64,000 nucleotides of DNA from Bacillota bacterium (GTDB lineage: Bacteria; Bacillota; Clostridia; Peptostreptococcales; Anaerovoracaceae). Every line of letters starts with the position of its first letter. The first letter of the stretch is position 1. The stretch spans positions 62,001 to 126,000 of the forward strand of contig JAFRYI010000007.1 in NCBI GenBank assembly GCA_017437745.1, read 5' to 3'. The notes beneath the pieces were generated by a model. It ran no database searches and was not told where the DNA came from. It worked only from the letters and a program-made list of their open reading frames with translations. The translations under genes were made by a program, and so were the position numbers. This document shows positions 56,677 through 64,000 of this stretch, in pieces.

Positions 56677-56705
56677 TTGCTTTAGATCCTCTCAGAAAGT
56701 ATAAT
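56677..56705 (+). promoter_or_regulatory. Promoter at the start of the DUF308 gene
   Basis: TTGCTT (56677-56682) and TATAAT (56700-56705) are 17 bases apart, so transcription should begin within a few bases of the ATG at 56714. Confidence 0.6.
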
Positions 56706-56713
56706 AGGTTGCT

Positions 56714-58096
56714 ATGAGATTACTTACAGTTATATTAGGAATATTGATCACCCTCTCCGGAGTGTTCTGTTTCGCGGTCTACATAAACCCGTTCTCGGAC
56801 GTGGCTTTCCTGCTGGGACTGGTAATGATGCTCGCCGGAATAATGCTTTCGATATCGTATCTGATATCCGGCAGGGGTGAAAGAAGACTTACCGACACGG
56901 CGCTGGTCGAAGGACTGGTAACGTTCATGTACGGGTTCGCCGTCATGAATAACCAGGTAAACGACAACATTCTGATCATGTTCTTCGGGACCTGGCTTAC
57001 GCTGTGCGGAATAACCCGCGTGTCGCAGTCTCTGTACATAAGCCGCTTCGACAGAAAGCACTGGGCAAGGGTAATGCCCCTGGGCATAGTCGCCGCGATG
57101 CTGGGCATAGTAATGATGATGCCCAGCCTTGTAAGCACCATAATGCCGCTGATGCTTGTCGGTGGAGCCTTCGTTCTGAACGGCCTGAGCATGCTGGTGT
57201 ACGCTATGTTCATGCGCAGGAAGGACGCCGAGGCTTCCGGCACGGAGCTCTCCGCAAGGGAAAGGGCCGAGGCCAGAAGGCAGCTCAAGAAGGCCGCGAA
57301 GCAGGAGAAAGCGGCTCTCAAGGCAATGTCCGCCGAAGAGCGCGCCGCCGCGAAGGCAAAGAAACTGGAAGACCAGCGCATGCTCTACGCGAGCAAGGAA
57401 GCGGAAAAGAGGGCGAAGAAGGAAGCCCGCAAGGCAAAGAAGGCCGCCGAGGCTCTGGAGTCCGGCCTTACCGTAATGGTATCCAAGTCCGACGTCGATA
57501 ACATAGTCAGCCAGGCTCCGGCCGAGCAGCTTAAGGAAGACGCGGCAGTGCTCGCCGCCGCTAAGCAGGCGGCCGCCGTTACCGCAGCAGAGCCGAAGAC
57601 CGCCAAGTCCGAGGATTCCGTACCCATCGTGGTATCGGAGTCCGCCATACTTACGGCAGCGGCGGAAGCTGCAGCCAAGGTCAGCCTGAAGCTGCCCAAG
57701 GACATCCCCACCGTAAAGGTGGAACTGGAAAAGCCGGAAGAGATAGAGCTCCGCGAGATGAAGGAAGCTTCGGCCGACATAAAGATAGCCGCGGTAAATC
57801 TGGAAGAGATAGAAAAGGCTCCGGAAGTGGAGCTGCCAGCCGTGGAACTTCCAAAACTGGACCTTGCTTCGGAGAACGTCAAGGTGGACAGAGAGGAAGT
57901 CATCTCCCAGATAGAGAACGTCGCTGTTCCGGAGGCGGAAGTGGTGGACTACACCCCGCTGGATCTGGACGAGCTTTTCGCGGACATTCCCGCGAAGGAG
58001 ATCGACGAAAAAGAACTTCAGAAAGAAAAGACGAGATTTACTCAGGTGCTCAGCTTCGACTGGGCGGAGCCTGATTTTACGGAGGTAAAACTGTGA
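56714..58096 (+). CDS. DUF308 membrane protein with long charged cytoplasmic tail
   Basis: The 460-residue protein has about six membrane segments in its first 165 residues, the HdeD/DUF308 pattern with paired glycine-rich helices (G-V-F-C-F, M-L-G-I-V-M-M). Then comes a tail of almost 300 residues, first a K/A/E/R coiled coil (about 175-250) and then an acidic, proline-poor stretch. No ribosome site precedes the ATG. The function is unknown; the tail could bind partners or the envelope machinery. Its stop overlaps the GTG of gpmI (GTGA), so the glycolytic enzyme and the sortase depend on it. Confidence 0.8.
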   Translation: MRLLTVILGILITLSGVFCFAVYINPFSDVAFLLGLVMMLAGIMLSISYLISGRGERRLTDTALVEGLVTFMYGFAVMNNQVNDNILIMFFGTWLTLCGITRVSQSLYISRFDRKHWARVMPLGIVAAMLGIVMMMPSLVSTIMPLMLVGGAFVLNGLSMLVYAMFMRRKDAEASGTELSARERAEARRQLKKAAKQEKAALKAMSAEERAAAKAKKLEDQRMLYASKEAEKRAKKEARKAKKAAEALESGLTVMVSKSDVDNIVSQAPAEQLKEDAAVLAAAKQAAAVTAAEPKTAKSEDSVPIVVSESAILTAAAEAAAKVSLKLPKDIPTVKVELEKPEEIELREMKEASADIKIAAVNLEEIEKAPEVELPAVELPKLDLASENVKVDREEVISQIENVAVPEAEVVDYTPLDLDELFADIPAKEIDEKELQKEKTRFTQVLSFDWAEPDFTEVKL

Positions 58097-59682
58097 GCGC
58101 ACGCAGACCTGTAATGCTTCTTATACTGGACGGTTTCGGAATAGCCCCCGCAGGGCCCGGCAATGCCATAGAAGCCGCCAAGATGCCCAACATACGCAAA
58201 CTGCGTTCCGAGTGGCCGCACGCCGAGCTTCAGGCCAGCGGCAGGGCCGTAGGTCTTCCGGAGGGCCAGATGGGCAACTCCGAGGTAGGCCACACCAACA
58301 TCGGCGCCGGACGCGTGGTATGGCAGGAGCTCTCCAGGATCAGCAACGCCGTGGACGACGGCAGCTTCTTTAAGAACGAAGAGCTTGTAAAGGCCATGGA
58401 CAACGCGGCGAATGGACACGCCCTGCACCTTATGGGTCTTCTGTCTGACGGAGGCGTGCACTCCCACAACGAGCACCTCTACGCCCTGATAAAGATGGCC
58501 GCGGAGCGCGGTCTTAAGGAAGTGTACGTGCACTGCATACTGGACGGAAGAGACGTTCCCCCGGCCTGCGCGGAGAAGTACATAGCCGAGCTTCAGGAGA
58601 AGTTCAAAGAGTACGGCACGGGCGAGATCGCTACCATAGCCGGACGCTTCTACACCATGGACAGAGACAAGCGCTGGGACCGCGTGGAAGCCTCCTACGA
58701 CCTCTACACCCTGGGCGAAGGCTACAAGGAAGCCACACCGGAAGCCCTTATGGAGAGGGCCAGAAAAGACGGTGAGAACGACGAGTTCGTAAAGCCCGGC
58801 ATCGTTGCCGAGTGCGGCACCTGCGAAGGCGGCCGGGAGGACAGCTGCAGCATACACCGCCACACCGTACACGACGGCGATTCCATCATATTCTTTAATT
58901 TCAGGCCGGACAGGGCAAGGGAGATAACCCGCTGCTTCGTGGATCCGGACTTCGACGGATTCGCTAGGAAAGTAGTCCTGAAGGACCTGTGCTATGTATG
59001 CTTCACCACTTACGACGCCACCATCCCCAACGTTTCCATAGCGTTCAAGCCGCAGACACTGCGCAATACCATGGGCGAATACATTTCCGGGCTTGGACTT
59101 AAGCAGCTGCGCATAGCCGAGACGGAAAAGTACGCTCACGTAACGTTCTTCTTCAACGGCGGAGTGGAGCAGCCCTACGAAGGCGAGGAGCGCGTACTGG
59201 TGCCGTCTCCCAAGGTCGCCACTTACGATCTTAAGCCGGAGATGAGCGCCTACGAGGTTACGGAAAAGGCCGTGGAGCGCATAGGAAGCGGCGAACTGGA
59301 CCTGATAATAATGAATCTCGCGAACTGCGACATGGTTGGCCACACAGGCGTTTTCGACGCTGCGGTGGCAGCCGTGGAAGCGGTGGACGAGTGCGTAGGA
59401 AAGATAGCCAAAGCCATAAAGAAGGCGGACGGCATACTGATAATAACGGCGGATCACGGCAACGCGGACGAGATGCTGGACGCGGAAGGCAACATAGTCA
59501 CCGCCCACTCCACCAACCCCGTTCCGGTGATCCTTTTCAACGGACCGACCAACGCGGACGGAAGCCTTGTGGGGCTGATGGACGGCGCTCTCTGCGACCT
59601 GGCTCCCACGCTGCTGCGTCTTATGCATCTGGACGTTCCGAAGGAGATGGAGGGCAGATCTCTGCTGACTTACTCAAGATGA
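58093..59682 (+). CDS. gpmI: Phosphoglycerate mutase, cofactor-independent
   Basis: The 529-residue enzyme has the alkaline-phosphatase-fold sites: L-I-L-D-G-F-G at the start, the phosphoserine loop G-N-S-E-V-G-H, and the late metal site T-A-D-H-G-N-A-D. It interconverts 3- and 2-phosphoglycerate with manganese. The GTG start overlaps the upstream TGA and follows GGAGG by 7 bases. Its stop overlaps the srtB ATG. Confidence 0.96.
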   Translation: MSARRPVMLLILDGFGIAPAGPGNAIEAAKMPNIRKLRSEWPHAELQASGRAVGLPEGQMGNSEVGHTNIGAGRVVWQELSRISNAVDDGSFFKNEELVKAMDNAANGHALHLMGLLSDGGVHSHNEHLYALIKMAAERGLKEVYVHCILDGRDVPPACAEKYIAELQEKFKEYGTGEIATIAGRFYTMDRDKRWDRVEASYDLYTLGEGYKEATPEALMERARKDGENDEFVKPGIVAECGTCEGGREDSCSIHRHTVHDGDSIIFFNFRPDRAREITRCFVDPDFDGFARKVVLKDLCYVCFTTYDATIPNVSIAFKPQTLRNTMGEYISGLGLKQLRIAETEKYAHVTFFFNGGVEQPYEGEERVLVPSPKVATYDLKPEMSAYEVTEKAVERIGSGELDLIIMNLANCDMVGHTGVFDAAVAAVEAVDECVGKIAKAIKKADGILIITADHGNADEMLDAEGNIVTAHSTNPVPVILFNGPTNADGSLVGLMDGALCDLAPTLLRLMHLDVPKEMEGRSLLTYSR

Positions 59683-60545
59683 CCGAAATTACCGAAGAAA
59701 AACTCTATACCGAAGAAAAACTCAACACAGAAGAAACGACCGATACCACCGTCGCCGAACAGCCTGCTCCGAAGAAAAAAAAGAAGTACAGGATAAACGT
59801 ACTTAGGATGGCGATCTTCGTGATCTGCTTAGGTGTTGCTTGTTTCAGCGCTGTTAAGCTGATCGGAATCCTTAAGGAATACAAGAAGGGCTCAGACACA
59901 TACAGCGAAGTGGAAGAAGTTGCTTTCATTCCGTCCGGACACGACTCATCGGACGAGCCGGACGCCAGCGAGAGCCTTATCCCGAACGTGGATTTCGTTG
60001 CTCTTAAGCAGATAAGCGACAAAGCCGTGGGCTGGCTCTACAGTCCGGGCACCGTCATCAACTATCCGGTGGCCAAGACGAACAACAACGACTACTACCT
60101 TACGCACCTGATCGACGGCACGTCCAACGCCAACGGCTGCTTCTTCGTGGACTATCGCAATTCGGACGGATTCACCGATCAGAACACCATAATCTACGGC
60201 CACAGGATGAAAAACGGCGCGATGCTCTCCAGCATAGCCAAATATAACAAGCAGGAGTATTACGACGAGCATCCGGTAATGTACCTGATAACCCCGGACG
60301 GCAAGTACGAGCTTCAGATATTCTCGGCATACATTACCGAGTCCACGTCCAACGCTTACAAGAGAACTTTCGAATCCGACGCCAAGTTTACGGAGTGGTT
60401 AAACAACGCGGTAAGACACTCGTATGTTAAGACCGACGTAAAGGTAGGACCGGAAGACCATGTGGTAACGCTGTCCACCTGCGTAAAGTCCGAGGATACC
60501 AGGCGCTTCATAGCGCTCGGCAAGCTGGTAAAGATCGAAGATTGA
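59679..60545 (+). CDS. srtB: Class B sortase
   Basis: The 288-residue protein has an acidic then lysine-rich N terminus, one membrane segment at about 42-64, and a catalytic domain with His175 (I-Y-G-H-R), Cys268 (T-L-S-T-C) and Arg275/276. It should cut sorting signals such as the PDTG of the pilin at 1-1530 and attach proteins to the cell wall or build pili. Its ATG overlaps the gpmI stop codon, so translation is coupled to it. A longer frame upstream is inside gpmI. Confidence 0.93.
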   Translation: MTEITEEKLYTEEKLNTEETTDTTVAEQPAPKKKKKYRINVLRMAIFVICLGVACFSAVKLIGILKEYKKGSDTYSEVEEVAFIPSGHDSSDEPDASESLIPNVDFVALKQISDKAVGWLYSPGTVINYPVAKTNNNDYYLTHLIDGTSNANGCFFVDYRNSDGFTDQNTIIYGHRMKNGAMLSSIAKYNKQEYYDEHPVMYLITPDGKYELQIFSAYITESTSNAYKRTFESDAKFTEWLNNAVRHSYVKTDVKVGPEDHVVTLSTCVKSEDTRRFIALGKLVKIED

Positions 60546-60591
60546 TCTGATCCTCAAAGCAGCATCCGGCAATCGATAAAGCAATAAAAGA

Positions 60592-60622
60592 CCGACCTGT
60601 CCGGCAGGCCGGTTTTGTTTTG
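60592..60622 (+). terminator. Terminator of the gpmI-srtB transcript
   Basis: ACCGACCTG (60592-60600) pairs with CAGGCCGGT (60606-60614), followed by TTTGTTTTG. Confidence 0.8.
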
Positions 60623-60634
60623 AGTTAAGCAAAG

Positions 60635-60661
60635 CCCCGCGGTTTCCGCGGGGCATTTTTT
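60635..60661. terminator. Bidirectional terminator before the decarboxylase end
   Basis: GCCCCGCGG (60635-60643) pairs with CCGCGGGGC (60647-60655), with T residues on the + side and A/T on the other, between convergent genes. Confidence 0.85.
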
Positions 60662-62109
60662 TACTCTATTATCTGCAGCGTGTTCAGGTCCGGGTCGGCG
60701 GGGCCGTGCAGGTGTCCCTTGCGCAGACGCACTTCCTCCAGGTAGTCCCAGACTTCCTGCGACATGCGCTCGCCCGGGTAGATGACCGGAATTCCCGGCG
60801 GGTAGGGGGCTATCATCTCTCCGGAGATGTGGCCTACCGCGTCTTCCCACCAGATGGGCTTGGTCTCTCCGAAGTAGGCCGCGCGGGGCGAGAGCACGTA
60901 CTCCGGCTGCGGCGGCAGCGGGCTTGCCTTGGGCAGCGGCTTGCCGTCCTTGTAGGTGGCCGCTATGTCCGTAAGGGAAGCTACCAGACGGTCCAGATCC
61001 TCCCTGCGGTTGGCGAAGGTTACTATCGCCAGAGCGTTGCGGTAGTCCGCCAGCTCCACGTCCACGTTGTATTCCTCGAAGAGCATCTTCTTAAGCGCGA
61101 AGCCGGTGATGCCGATCTCCGCGGCGCTTATCGTAAGACGCGTCTCGTCCAGTTTATATATTCCTGCGTGTCCTTCTATCTCCTTGCCGGCGCAGCGCAG
61201 TCCGCGTATCATGTTTATCTCCGCCCTGGCGTCGTGGGCCAGTTCGAAAGCCTCGTCCACCATTTCCGCGCCTCTCATCGCCATGTCGTGGCGCGCCATG
61301 TCCAGGGACGTCATAAGCAGGTAGGAGGGGCTGGTGCTCTGCACAAGATGCAGGTTTGCTTCCAGGAAAGCGCGGTCTACAAGTCTGCTGTTTACGTGCA
61401 GCATGGAGCTCTGTGTAAAGGAACCGGTTACCTTGTGTATGCTCTGAACGCACATGTCGGCCCCGGCCTGAATGCCGCCCTTGGGCAGCCTGTCGGAGAA
61501 GTAGCAGTGCGCTCCGTGGGCCTCGTCAACCATCAGCACGGCGCCGTGTCTGTGGCACACTTCCGCAAGTCCCTCTATGTCGGAGATGACTCCGTAGTAG
61601 GTGGGGCTTACCACCATCAGTCCGCGGCAATCCGGGTGCTCCCGGAACATCTCTTCCGCCTGCTCGGGTGTTATTCCGCCGTGCAGGCCCCATTCTTCCT
61701 CTATCTGGGGCATTATGTACACAGGCTTTCCGCCGCCTATGATAAGTCCCATGAGCGCGGATTTGTGAGCGTTGCGGGGTATGCAGACCTTCTGGCCGTG
61801 GTTGGCCGTGGTGATTATCATGGTCTGGTTTCCGCAGGTGCTGCCGTTTACAAGGAAGTGGGTGTATTCTGCGCCCCACAGATCCGCAGCCAGCTCCTCG
61901 GCTTCCTTAATGGCGCCGGAGGCGTTGTGCAGGTCGTCCGTAAGAGGCGTTTCGGTAAGATCCATCTTGAAGATCTCGTCGCCCACGCGTTCGCGGAACT
62001 TGGGGTCTATGCCGTTCTCGAAACGGTGCCCCGGTATGCGGAAATACGCGGGACGGCGTTCGTCGTACTCGGATATAGCATCGAAAAGGGGAGTGCGGTC
62101 CTGATCCAT
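60661..62109 (-). CDS. Orn/Lys/Arg decarboxylase, SpeA-like
   Basis: The 482-residue PLP enzyme has the group III decarboxylase sites: I-P-G-H near the start, G-S-T-C-G-N-Q, the cofactor Asp195 in V-D-E-A-H-G-A-H and the Schiff-base Lys226 in S-I-H-K-V-T-G-S. It fits the Bacillus SpeA/YaaO size class, which includes arginine and lysine decarboxylases that make polyamine precursors. The ATG at 62109 follows AAGGAGA; an in-frame start further upstream is not used. Substrate choice is not evident. Confidence 0.9.
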   Translation of the reverse strand: MDQDRTPLFDAISEYDERRPAYFRIPGHRFENGIDPKFRERVGDEIFKMDLTETPLTDDLHNASGAIKEAEELAADLWGAEYTHFLVNGSTCGNQTMIITTANHGQKVCIPRNAHKSALMGLIIGGGKPVYIMPQIEEEWGLHGGITPEQAEEMFREHPDCRGLMVVSPTYYGVISDIEGLAEVCHRHGAVLMVDEAHGAHCYFSDRLPKGGIQAGADMCVQSIHKVTGSFTQSSMLHVNSRLVDRAFLEANLHLVQSTSPSYLLMTSLDMARHDMAMRGAEMVDEAFELAHDARAEINMIRGLRCAGKEIEGHAGIYKLDETRLTISAAEIGITGFALKKMLFEEYNVDVELADYRNALAIVTFANRREDLDRLVASLTDIAATYKDGKPLPKASPLPPQPEYVLSPRAAYFGETKPIWWEDAVGHISGEMIAPYPPGIPVIYPGERMSQEVWDYLEEVRLRKGHLHGPADPDLNTLQIIE

Positions 62110-62339
62110 TGTGGTCTCCTTCCTGATACCTGAGAACTCTTGTGGTCGCCGCGGAAAACGGCCGGACCTCTTGTTATATGTTTGGCAAGAAAAAGTATAG
62201 CATCTGCAAGGCCCGTCGGCTATGTTTTTTTTAATAATTTTTGCGGCAAGGCTCCGCATATGTTATTCTTTAGTTGTAAAAGGATAGAGAAAAGAACGGC
62301 GGCGCGGAACGCAAGGCGCCGCGGAAAGGAAGGACCGGT

Positions 62340-63473
62340 ATGCACGGACACAGCGCAGAAGAAATGTTCAAGCTGGGCTTCGGCCTGATGAGGCTGCCCA
62401 AACTTGCTGACGGCAGCATAGACGTTGAGCAGGTAAAAGAGATGGCGGACCTGTTCCTTAAGGGCGGCGGCACCTACTTCGACACCGCCTACGTATACGA
62501 CAACGGCGCCTCGGAGGAGGCCTTCCGCAAAGCGGTGGTGGAGCGCCACCCGCGCGAAAGCTTTACCGTATGCACCAAGATGAACGCCTGGCTGGGCCAT
62601 CCGGACAAGGAGACCACAAGGAAGCAGTTCGGTATAAGCCTGGATCGCACCGGCGCCGGATTCTTCGACTTCTACCTGCTCCACGCTCTGCAGGCGGACA
62701 ACATAGACATCTACGAGAAATACGGCCTGTGGGACTTCGTAAAGGAGCAGCGCGACAAAGGCCTTATAAAGCACTGGGGCTTTTCGTTCCACTCCACCCC
62801 GGAGGATCTGGAGAAACTGCTTACAAAGCACCCGGACGTGGACTTCGTGCAGCTTCAGATAAACTACGCGGACTGGAACAGCAGCAGCGTCCACTCCGGA
62901 GACATCTACAAGGTAGCAAGGGACCACAACAAGCCCATAGTGATAATGGAACCCGTAAAGGGCGGCACTCTGGCCAAGCCCCCGAAGAAGGTGGAGGAAC
63001 TGTTCAGGGCGGCGGATCCCAAAGCCAGCTGCGCGTCCTGGGCCATACGCTTCGCGGCGTCGCTGCCCGGAGTAATGACTGTCCTCTCCGGCATGTCCAA
63101 CGTGGAGCAGATGAAGGACAACCTCAGCTACATGAGCGGTTTCAAGCCGCTCTCCGAGGGGGAGAACGCCATAGTTCTAAGGGCCCGCTCCATAATAGAG
63201 AACGACATCTCCATACCCTGCACGGCCTGCCATTACTGCACGGACGGCTGCCCCATGCAGATACCCATTCCGGAGATATTCAAGGTCTACAACAGCAACC
63301 TGCTCAGCCGCAAGAACCCGCGCGCCCGCAAAGCTTACATAGCTGCCACGGAAGGCAAAGGCAAGGCTTCCGAGTGCGTGCACTGCGGCCAGTGCGAAGG
63401 CGCCTGCCCGCAGCAGCTGCCGATAATGAGTCTGCTGGAAGAATGTGTGGACATGGAAAGCGGAATGATGTAA
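62340..63473 (+). CDS. Aldo/keto reductase with C-terminal ferredoxin domain
   Basis: The 377-residue protein starts with an aldo/keto-reductase barrel (G-F-G-L-M-R-L-P, Y-F-D-T-A-Y-V-Y, L-L-H-A-L and F-S-F-H) and ends with two [4Fe-4S] motifs, C-T-A-C-H-Y-C-T-D-G-C-P and C-V-H-C-G-Q-C-E-G-A-C-P. This fused family is common in anaerobes and probably links a carbonyl substrate to ferredoxin. The substrate is unknown. The ATG follows GGAAAGGAAGG. It is transcribed divergently from the decarboxylase. Confidence 0.9.
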   Translation: MHGHSAEEMFKLGFGLMRLPKLADGSIDVEQVKEMADLFLKGGGTYFDTAYVYDNGASEEAFRKAVVERHPRESFTVCTKMNAWLGHPDKETTRKQFGISLDRTGAGFFDFYLLHALQADNIDIYEKYGLWDFVKEQRDKGLIKHWGFSFHSTPEDLEKLLTKHPDVDFVQLQINYADWNSSSVHSGDIYKVARDHNKPIVIMEPVKGGTLAKPPKKVEELFRAADPKASCASWAIRFAASLPGVMTVLSGMSNVEQMKDNLSYMSGFKPLSEGENAIVLRARSIIENDISIPCTACHYCTDGCPMQIPIPEIFKVYNSNLLSRKNPRARKAYIAATEGKGKASECVHCGQCEGACPQQLPIMSLLEECVDMESGMM

Positions 63474-63538
63474 AATACGTATGCGCGATCGCTTGCGGTC
63501 TTTCCGGCCGCAGCGAATCGATCCGATGCGAAGATAGG

Positions 63539-63567
63539 AAAAACGGGGCCTCTGCGGCCTCGTTTTT
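63539..63567 (+). terminator. Terminator of the aldo/keto reductase gene
   Basis: AAAAACGGGGCC (63539-63550) pairs with GGCCTCGTTTTT (63556-63567) with one G-U pair. Confidence 0.82.
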
Positions 63568-63684
63568 CTTAAATGTCGCACGCCGGGCGACCCAAAGTTA
63601 AAGACGTGGTATATAATGGTATCGTAAACAGGACGGACTTACAGGAACCGCGAAGCGCCGGACAGGCAGAAGGAGACGGAAGAC

Positions 63685-64000
63685 ATGGCAAAAAAGACCC
63701 CTACCAACTACGGACAGACAGGCATCATAGAGGAGATCGGATTCTTCAGAGGCGATAAGAAGACCGCGGAAGAGATCGAGGGATTCAAGAAGGAACTGAC
63801 GGACAGGATCTGCGAATACATTCGCGGCATGGAAGACGGCGAAGAAGCGACCTTGTTCGAGATCGCCGGAAAAGTGTGCCCCAAGGAAGCGGCCAAGGCG
63901 GAACCGCTGCTTATGGACGTATACTACGACGTACGCGATGCTTTGGAAGAAGAGCTGACACTGGACATCAGCAAGCACTCCGACATGATAACCGGCATGC
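63685..64000 (+). CDS. Unrecognised protein, 3' partial
   Basis: An ATG at 63685 follows AAGGAG and opens a frame that stays open to the window end (105 codons). It reads M-A-K-K-T-P-T-N-Y-G-Q-T-G-I-I-E-E-I and continues with charged helices; a TATAAT at 63612-63617 may be its -10. No family is recognised, and no motif lies in the visible part. Confidence 0.6.
   Translation, partial: MAKKTPTNYGQTGIIEEIGFFRGDKKTAEEIEGFKKELTDRICEYIRGMEDGEEATLFEIAGKVCPKEAAKAEPLLMDVYYDVRDALEEELTLDISKHSDMITGM

Overview
The window reads as chromosome of a Gram-positive anaerobe of the class Clostridia. Most of it is GC-rich, with heavy use of ATA (Ile) and AGG (Arg). Supporting evidence includes a sortase-anchored Spy0128-type pilin with a class B sortase, AddA, PcrA with its C-terminal beta-barrel, a PyrR attenuator, class III fructose-1,6-bisphosphatase, a SpoVB/MurJ-type flippase, a 2-hydroxyacyl-CoA dehydratase-type activase, iron-sulfur flavoproteins and strong AGGAGG ribosome sites. 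About 50 protein genes are supported, most on the + strand. There is one tRNA, one SRP RNA and one cobalamin riboswitch. I see no insertion sequence, prophage or CRISPR array.

Layout. 1-1.6 kb: 3' end of a repeat-built pilin. 1.7-4 kb: tartronate-semialdehyde reductase and glycerate 2-kinase. 4-9 kb: a CbxX-type AAA ATPase, a small membrane protein, tRNA-Glu(CUC), a large FAD protein and an iron-sulfur flavoprotein. 9-15.2 kb: Mrp, a DUF2284 protein, YhbY, then a molybdenum section (soluble molybdopterin oxidoreductase plus ferredoxin subunit; opposite strand: mobA, an ECF S-component-like protein and a membrane-anchored sulfite-oxidase-fold-like protein). 15.3-30 kb: a run of + genes rich in DNA repair and replication (FAD protein, addA, YdbC-like, unknown, pcrA, ligA, SRP RNA, short dnaX), then PAP2, a hydroxyacid dehydrogenase, an MBL protein and, convergent with them, rluB.

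30.06-30.76 kb is the longest gene-free stretch. It holds an AT-rich cluster of DnaA-box-like sites followed by a promoter and a PyrR-type attenuator that controls pyrR-uraA. 32.8-36.9 kb: a FlaR-type kinase and a minus-strand operon aroA-moxR-VWA, in which the EPSP synthase has lost its catalytic lysine and the MoxR ATPase carries a Cys/His-rich tail. 37-46.5 kb: fbp3, spoVB-like flippase, HU, the dehydratase/activase pair and a geranylgeranyl-reductase-like flavoprotein. 46.6-50.4 kb: a cobalamin-riboswitch operon (BtuFCD-type importer plus a CGGC-domain protein). 50.4-60.6 kb: phosphohexomutase, dnaE, pfkA, a DUF308 protein with a long charged tail, gpmI and srtB. 60.6-64 kb: an Orn/Lys/Arg decarboxylase, an aldo/keto reductase with a ferredoxin domain, and the start of an unrecognised gene.

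The most interesting loci are the aroA-moxR-VWA operon with its putative metal-binding tail, the DnaA-box cluster far from any dnaA, the molybdenum-cofactor neighbourhood, and the CGGC protein and in-frame coding remnant at the end of the B12 operon. All functions are inferred by reading the translated sequence; no database search was run.
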